Source: Roseiarcus sp050013915
GTDB lineage: Bacteria > Pseudomonadota > Alphaproteobacteria > Rhizobiales > Beijerinckiaceae
Assembly (NCBI GenBank): GCA_050013915.1
Contig: JBEKEI010000170.1
Coordinates: 1 to 9,788, forward strand
Length of the DNA: 9,788 nucleotides
Direction: 5' to 3'
Shown here in pieces: positions 5,942 to 9,788 of this stretch. The notes under the pieces were generated by a model. The model was given only the letters and a program-made list of their open reading frames with translations, was not told the DNA's origin and ran no database searches. Numbering within the stretch: position 1 is the stretch's first letter; each line of letters begins with the position of its first letter. A program made the position numbers and the translations under genes.

Positions 5942-6741
5942 GCGTGGACGCGCAACTCGTTTCGCGCTCGCCCGTCGCGCCTCGCCGCCGCGCGACGGCG
6001 GACGCGTCGATTGCCGCGATCGAGGGCCTGCCGAGCGGCCTGCCGATCGAGTTGCGCGCCGTCTCCAAGGCTTTCGGCCGTCGCGAAGTCCTCAGAGATC
6101 TCGACCTGAAGATCGCGCCCGGTGAGTTCCTCGCCGTGGTCGGCCGATCGGGCGGCGGAAAGTCGACCTTGCTGCGGCTCCTCGCGGGTCTCGAGCGGCC
6201 GAGCGGCGGCGTGGTCGCCATCGACGGCAGACCGGTGACGGGACCGCAAGGCGCCGCGCGCATGATGTTCCAGGACGCCCGTCTTCTGCCGTGGCAGACG
6301 GTGATCGGCAATGTCGGCATCGCGCGCGGACCGGAATGGCGCCGCCGCGCCCTGGACGCGCTGACTTCCGTCGGCCTGGCCGATCGCGCCGGCGATTGGC
6401 CGCGCGTTCTGTCGGGCGGGCAGCGCCAGCGTGTCGCGCTCGCGCGCGCGCTCGTCGGCCGTCCGCGCGTTTTTCTGCTCGATGAGCCGTTCGGGGCCCT
6501 CGACGCCCTGACGCGCGTCGAAATGCACCGGTTGCTCGACGGGCTGTGGCGCGCGTTCGGGTTCACCTCGGTGCTGATCACCCATGACCTCGCCGAGGCG
6601 ATCGCCCTCGCCGATCGGGTGCTGGCGCTTCGCGACGGAGCGATCGCGCTCGATTTGCCGATGCCGCATCGAGTCCAGCGGCGCCTGCCGACGGAGGCGG
6701 AACTCGCCGGCCTCCAAGCGCGCGTCATGGCGGCGGTGTGA
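5938..6741 (+). CDS. ssuB: ABC transporter ATP-binding protein, SsuB/TauB type
   Basis: ATPase subunit that drives the partner permease; it sits on the cytoplasmic face of the membrane. The 267 residues contain Walker A G69-RSGGGKST, the Q-loop at MMFQDARLLPWQ (109-120, Q112), the signature LSGGQRQRVALARAL (158-172), Walker B VFLLDEPFGALDA (178-190; D182, E183) and the switch histidine H216 in ITHD. The MMFQDARLLPW form of the Q-loop and DEPFGALDALTR after Walker B are characteristic of the NitT/TauT group. The first 35 residues are an Arg/Ala-rich extension before the nucleotide-binding fold; SsuB proteins often have a variable N-terminus. Its ATG overlaps the permease stop. It ends 35 bases from the convergent cheT-like gene, with no clear terminator between them. 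All catalytic residues are intact, so the ATPase looks functional although the adjacent binding-protein gene is broken. Confidence 0.93.
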   Translation: MSVDAQLVSRSPVAPRRRATADASIAAIEGLPSGLPIELRAVSKAFGRREVLRDLDLKIAPGEFLAVVGRSGGGKSTLLRLLAGLERPSGGVVAIDGRPVTGPQGAARMMFQDARLLPWQTVIGNVGIARGPEWRRRALDALTSVGLADRAGDWPRVLSGGQRQRVALARALVGRPRVFLLDEPFGALDALTRVEMHRLLDGLWRAFGFTSVLITHDLAEAIALADRVLALRDGAIALDLPMPHRVQRRLPTEAELAGLQARVMAAV

Positions 6742-6776
6742 CGACGAGTCGCGCCCGGCCCGACAGCGGCAAAGTC

Positions 6777-7160
6777 TCAGAAGAATTCGAATTCGCCGGC
6801 GATCGCCACTATCGGCTCCTCGGTCGCCTCGAGCTGCGAGACGAGACGCGCGGCCAGATCCGACAGCAGCACGGCGCGCGAGGCCGAATGCGGATTGAGC
6901 AGCCATTCGGACGGCGCGTCGCCGCCCAGCGCCTCGGCGAAATCGGCGATGGCTGCGAGCGTCTGCCCCAGACTGTCGAAGTGCTGCAATTGATGCGCCG
7001 TCGCGCGGTCCTTGACCGGGTTCGCCGAAACGAGGCGCCCGACCAGCACCTGCAGGCTATCGACGACGGGGGTGAGGTGACGCAGTTCCTGCGCCATGCG
7101 CCGCAGCAGGTCCGCGACGGGCATCGTCCTGGCAGGCGTTTCGTAAGAACTCGCTTCCAT
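6777..7160 (-). CDS. cheT: CheT-like chemotaxis protein, candidate CheY-P phosphatase
   Basis: A 127-residue, mostly helical protein, last gene of the che run. Heptad-like helices are visible at 14-46 and 52-78. The telling feature is QLQHFDSLGQTL (57-68): D62-S-L-G-Q66 has the D-x-x-x-Q spacing of the catalytic Asp and Gln of CheZ (D143-L-T-G-Q147 in E. coli), including the Gly before Gln. In Sinorhizobium meliloti the gene in the same place, after cheD, encodes CheT, which carries this motif and is linked to signal termination. CheZ itself is much longer (about 214 residues), and the N-terminal hairpin and C-terminal CheY-binding helix of CheZ are not obvious here. The C-terminus ends in GEFEFF, acidic and aromatic. 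ATG at 7160 has GGAG seven bases upstream and lies 23 bases after cheD. Dephosphorylation of the neighbouring CheY is inferred from motif and position. Confidence 0.7.
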   Translation of the reverse strand: MEASSYETPARTMPVADLLRRMAQELRHLTPVVDSLQVLVGRLVSANPVKDRATAHQLQHFDSLGQTLAAIADFAEALGGDAPSEWLLNPHSASRAVLLSDLAARLVSQLEATEEPIVAIAGEFEFF

Positions 7161-7183
7161 CTTCGCGCTCCGGCCGGCCTCGT

Positions 7184-7726
7184 TCAGAACAGCTCGACTT
7201 CGCCGCGCTGGCATCTTGACGGCATGTTGACGATCGGCGTGGAGAACGCCTCGTTCTTGCGCAGGGCGACCTGGCGCGCGCGACCTGATGTCGGCCAGAA
7301 CTGGATCCGGCGGCCGCGATCGCCGCCGAGACTGCCCCCCAAATAGGAGATTCCCTCATGGCGAAGAAAATGCTCGGCGAATTGCGCGTTGAGCGAGCCG
7401 ACGTCGGTCAGGCCCTGCATCGTCGAGGAGCCGCCGAACAGTTTGGCCTGCAGGCGGTCACGTCGGGCGCCGTGATGGAGGAGATCGTTGACCAGCAGTT
7501 CCATGAGATGGACGCCGTAGCTTTCCGCCTCGCGGCTGCGTGAGCGGTCCTCGCTGCCCGGGAGCAGGAAATGATTCATGCCGCCGACCTGCGCGTCCGG
7601 GTCGCGCATGCAGGCGGCGACGCAGGACCCCAGAATCGTCGTCAGCATGACGGCGGGATCGCCGGTCACGTGGAATTCGCCCTGGATCACGTGGACGCGG
7701 CGCTCGCCGCCGTCGCCGCTCGTCAC
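7184..7726 (-). CDS. cheD: Chemoreceptor glutamine deamidase CheD
   Basis: Deamidates specific glutamines in methyl-accepting chemoreceptors to glutamate, creating sites for CheR; a cytoplasmic enzyme. The 180 residues hold the catalytic triad with the spacing of Thermotoga CheD (T21, C27, H44): here T29, C35 in TTILGSCVAACM (29-40) and H52 in GGMNHFLLP (48-56). KLFGGSSTM (95-103) and the late LGGSLGGDRGRRIQFWPTSGRA segment (129-150) are also conserved in the family. The start is taken as GTG at 7726, which overlaps the cheY stop by four bases (GTGA), so translation is probably coupled; there is no strong ribosome binding site. A much longer in-frame extension upstream lies wholly within cheY and reads as a low-complexity shadow, so it is rejected. 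The C-terminal 30 residues are more variable. Confidence 0.93.
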   Translation of the reverse strand: MTSGDGGERRVHVIQGEFHVTGDPAVMLTTILGSCVAACMRDPDAQVGGMNHFLLPGSEDRSRSREAESYGVHLMELLVNDLLHHGARRDRLQAKLFGGSSTMQGLTDVGSLNAQFAEHFLRHEGISYLGGSLGGDRGRRIQFWPTSGRARQVALRKNEAFSTPIVNMPSRCQRGEVELF

Positions 7727-8112
7727 CCAAGCCGTCCGACGACGGCCTCGATCGAAGCCTTCAGGGCAGCGACCGTGAACGGCTTGGGAAGGTAGTTGTT
7801 CAGGCCATATTTCTTGCCGAGCTCGATGATCGCGTTGTCGCCGCGGCCGGTGACGAGAATGAACGCCGCCTTCTTGGTCGGCTCGTATTCGCGCACCGCC
7901 CGCAGCAGACCGAGTCCGTCCAGCTTCGGCATGTTGAGGTCGGAGATGATCACGTGCGACGGTTTCGTCCTCATCGACTGAAACCCCTCCTCGCCGTCCC
8001 TGGCGATCGACACGTTTTTTATGCCGATCTGGTCGAGACCGTCGCAAATGAGCGCGCGACTGACAGAGGTGTCGTCGACGACCAAAACCCTCAGTTGATC
8101 CTTAAGCGACAT
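7723..8112 (-). CDS. cheY: Chemotaxis response regulator CheY
   Basis: Single-domain receiver of 129 residues that takes phosphate from CheA and, when phosphorylated, binds the flagellar motor switch. All receiver residues are visible: acidic pair D13-D14, phospho-acceptor D58 in IISDLNMP, T88 in LVTG, Y107 and K110 in NNYLPKPF. Y107 corresponds to the rotamer-switch tyrosine of E. coli CheY (Y106), and there is no output domain. The ATG at 8112 has a strong AAGGAG six bases upstream. The start overlaps the end of cheB by 11 bases. In rhizobial operons the cheY placed between cheB and cheD is CheY2, the main motor-binding regulator; by position this is its counterpart, which is inference. Its likely partner for dephosphorylation is the cheT-like product two genes on. 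Confidence 0.96.
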   Translation of the reverse strand: MSLKDQLRVLVVDDTSVSRALICDGLDQIGIKNVSIARDGEEGFQSMRTKPSHVIISDLNMPKLDGLGLLRAVREYEPTKKAAFILVTGRGDNAIIELGKKYGLNNYLPKPFTVAALKASIEAVVGRLG

Positions 8113-9160
8113 CGCGTTCTCCTTTCTGACTGCGTGTTGCTGCGAGCGCCAGAATCTCATGTCCGACTCTGGCCAGAGGCAGCTGCTTTTCAACCGCTCC
8201 CCATTCGAAGGCGACCTTGGGCATCCCGTATACCACGCTGCTGGCCTGGTTCTGTCCGAGCGTGCGCGCGCCCGCGTTGCGCATCGCAAGCAGGCCTGCG
8301 GCCCCGTCCCTGCCCATCCCGGTCAGGATCACACCGACGCTCATATCCCCCGCCGCTTTGCCGACGGAGGCGAACAGCACGTCGACGGAAGGGCGGTGGC
8401 CGTTGACGGCGTCCCCGGCCCGCAGACGACATCTCAGACCGCGCGCACTCACGACCTCGAGATGCGCAGGACCGCCGGGCGCGAGATAGATCTGGCCTTG
8501 CATGAGCTCCGCGCCGTCAACCGCTTCGCTGACGCTCGGCGCGCATAGACGGTCGAGCCGCTGGGCGAGACTCCTGGTGAAATTCGCCGGCATGTGCTGG
8601 GTGATGACTGTCGGCGGACAATTGGCCGGAAATTCCGAGAGGACGGCGATCAGCGCTTCAACCCCGCCCGTCGACGCGCCGATCGCGACGATGCGCCCGC
8701 CGTGGACGTAAGGGGAATGACCGAGCGGGGAGGCTGCGGACGGAGCCGCGCGCGACGCCCTCGACCGCACGAAAGCGCAGGCCGCCATCTTCACGATCGC
8801 CGGCAGGTCGTCGAACGCCCGCGGATTGTCAGGCGAAGGCTTGACGACGCAATCGACCGCGCCGATCTCCAGGGCTCGGATCGTCGCCTCTCCGCCGCTG
8901 GTGGTGAGGCTGGAGACCATGATCACCGGCATCGGGCGCAGCCGTATGATCTTCTCGAGAAATTCGATGCCGTTCATGTTCGGCATCTCGACGTCGAGCG
9001 TGATCACGTCGGGATTCAGCGCCTTGATCGCCTTGCGCGCCTCGAGCGGATCCGGCGCCTGCCCGACCACTTCCACCCCATCGTCGCGCTCCAGGGCGGT
9101 CTTGATCAACCCGCGCATCGTCGCGGAATCATCGACGATGAGGACCCGAACCCGCTTCAT
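8102..9160 (-). CDS. cheB: Protein-glutamate methylesterase CheB
   Basis: Removes methyl groups from chemoreceptor glutamates, giving sensory adaptation; activated by phosphorylation by CheA. The 352 residues comprise an N-terminal receiver (about 1-125) with D10-D11, phospho-acceptor D56 in ITLDVEMPNMNG, S83-S84 and K107, a linker of about 30 residues rich in Ala and Ser (128-155), and the C-terminal methylesterase domain. The catalytic triad is S163 in IGASTGG, H189 in TQHMP and D285 in GMGRDGA, within one residue of the E. coli enzyme (S164, H190, D286). ATG at 9160 overlaps the cheR stop in an ATGA and has GGGAG eight bases upstream. Its own stop overlaps the start of cheY by 11 bases. 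The enzyme looks intact. Confidence 0.97.
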   Translation of the reverse strand: MKRVRVLIVDDSATMRGLIKTALERDDGVEVVGQAPDPLEARKAIKALNPDVITLDVEMPNMNGIEFLEKIIRLRPMPVIMVSSLTTSGGEATIRALEIGAVDCVVKPSPDNPRAFDDLPAIVKMAACAFVRSRASRAAPSAASPLGHSPYVHGGRIVAIGASTGGVEALIAVLSEFPANCPPTVITQHMPANFTRSLAQRLDRLCAPSVSEAVDGAELMQGQIYLAPGGPAHLEVVSARGLRCRLRAGDAVNGHRPSVDVLFASVGKAAGDMSVGVILTGMGRDGAAGLLAMRNAGARTLGQNQASSVVYGMPKVAFEWGAVEKQLPLARVGHEILALAATRSQKGERDVA

Positions 9161-9788
9161 GCCCGCGCTCCCGAGCGAATTCGGTAGGTCGTAATGTCGA
9201 CGCTGTCGAGCGCGGCGAGCGCCGGCCCGGTCACGCGCTCGGAATGACCAATGTAGAGGCAGCCGCCGGGCGCCAGAAGCGGCACGATGCGGCCCCAGAG
9301 CGTCGACTGAGTCGACTCCTCGAAATAGATCACGACGTTCCGGCAGAAGATCGCGTGGAACGGGCCGCGCATGGGCCAGGCCGCGATCAGATTGAGCGGC
9401 CGGAACGCGACGAGCGCCCGCAGGTCGTCGGCGACGCCGAGCGAGCCCGGCCCGCCGTCGGCCGGCACGAACCAGCGCCGCTTCATTTCGGCCGGCAAGT
9501 CGCGGAGCTCGCCTGGATCATAGACGCCGCTGCGCCCGCGCGCCACCATGTTGGGATCGATGTCGGTCGCGAGAATCCTGATGTCGCGCGAGGCCGCCTC
9601 CGGCATCATCGACAGCACCGTCAGGGCGATCGAGTACGGCTCCTGTCCGCTCGAGCAACCGGCAGACCAGAGGCGGACGCTTCCGCCGCGACGCGCCGCC
9701 TCGAGCAGCGGAGGCAGGACGCTGGCCTTCAGGTGCTCGAAATGATGCGGCTCGCGAAAGAACCGCGTCACATTGGTGGTGAGCGCCG
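9157..9788 (-). CDS. cheR: Chemotaxis protein methyltransferase CheR (N-terminus beyond right edge)
   Basis: Methylates chemoreceptor glutamates using S-adenosylmethionine. The 209 residues visible are the SAM-binding domain and the end of the linker; the frame is open through the right edge, so some 70-90 residues of the N-terminal helical domain are missing. A GTG at 9771 could be taken as a start, but the codons before it read ALTTN, continuing the conserved TTNVTRFFREPHHF segment of the family, so it is internal. Motif I of the SAM fold is WSAGCSSGQEPYSIA (about residues 40-54 of the fragment). ATDID follows at 73-77, and the family motif IFCRNVVIYF at 146-155. The stop overlaps the cheB start (ATGA). 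Together with the genes after it, it forms a tightly packed operon reading right to left. Confidence 0.96.
   Translation of the reverse strand, partial: ALTTNVTRFFREPHHFEHLKASVLPPLLEAARRGGSVRLWSAGCSSGQEPYSIALTVLSMMPEAASRDIRILATDIDPNMVARGRSGVYDPGELRDLPAEMKRRWFVPADGGPGSLGVADDLRALVAFRPLNLIAAWPMRGPFHAIFCRNVVIYFEESTQSTLWGRIVPLLAPGGCLYIGHSERVTGPALAALDSVDITTYRIRSGARA

Noticed and set aside
5911..6906. A 331-codon minus-strand frame opposite ssuB
   Set aside because: It is antisense to an ATPase with every catalytic motif intact, and its Arg/Asp/Ala-rich sequence matches nothing.
7727..8047. Upstream extension of cheD by 107 codons to an ATG
   Set aside because: The extension lies inside cheY in another frame, is Arg-rich and unlike any CheD; the GTG at 7726 overlapping the cheY stop gives the family length.
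9157..9771. A complete 204-residue CheR starting at GTG 9771
   Set aside because: The codons before 9771 continue the conserved TTNVTRFF segment and the frame runs off the window, so the gene is partial.

Overview
The window looks like chromosome from a high-GC alphaproteobacterium, most likely of the order Hyphomicrobiales (Rhizobiales). The base composition fits, and so does the chemotaxis gene order cheR-cheB-cheY-cheD followed by a small cheT-like gene, which is the arrangement known from Sinorhizobium and relatives. The family or genus cannot be fixed from the sequence. No phage, transposon, CRISPR, tRNA or rRNA was seen.

Layout. (1) Positions 1-464, minus strand: the start of a protein made almost entirely of an eight-residue repeat (x-L-S/T-T-T-Q-V/I-x), without a single Lys, Arg or Cys in the 154 residues visible; it runs off the left edge. 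(2) 465-988: non-coding. (3) 989-2011, plus: a nucleoside hydrolase with all Ca2+-site aspartates. (4) 2012-2716: about 700 bases without a convincing gene but with structure: a 36-bp imperfect direct repeat at its two ends, a 12-bp perfect inverted repeat, a GC-rich hairpin, and one 42-codon ORF behind a strong ribosome binding site. (5) 2717-4580, minus: a run of GNAT acetyltransferase, inorganic pyrophosphatase (ppa) and a D-lyxose isomerase-type cupin, read in that order. (6) 4581-5086: a divergent intergenic region with an AT-rich island, then the C-terminal remnant of an SsuA-type binding protein. (7) 5087-6741, plus: ABC transporter permease and ATPase of the nitrate/sulfonate/taurine type (ssuC, ssuB), overlapping by four bases. 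(8) 6777-9788, minus: chemotaxis operon cheR (cut by the right edge), cheB, cheY, cheD and a cheT-like gene, with overlapping or closely spaced ends.

How they work together. The che genes form one adaptation and signalling unit: CheR methylates and CheB demethylates receptors, CheD deamidates receptor glutamines, CheY carries the signal to the motor, and the last small protein has a D-x-x-x-Q motif like that of the CheY-P phosphatase CheZ, so it may end the signal. The ssu genes would import an organosulfur or similar small anion, but the local binding-protein gene is broken. Pyrophosphatase and the sugar isomerase are probably co-transcribed.

Most worth a second look: the cheT-like gene, the octapeptide-repeat protein, the ssuA remnant with a probable frameshift, and the repeat-bearing 2012-2716 spacer.
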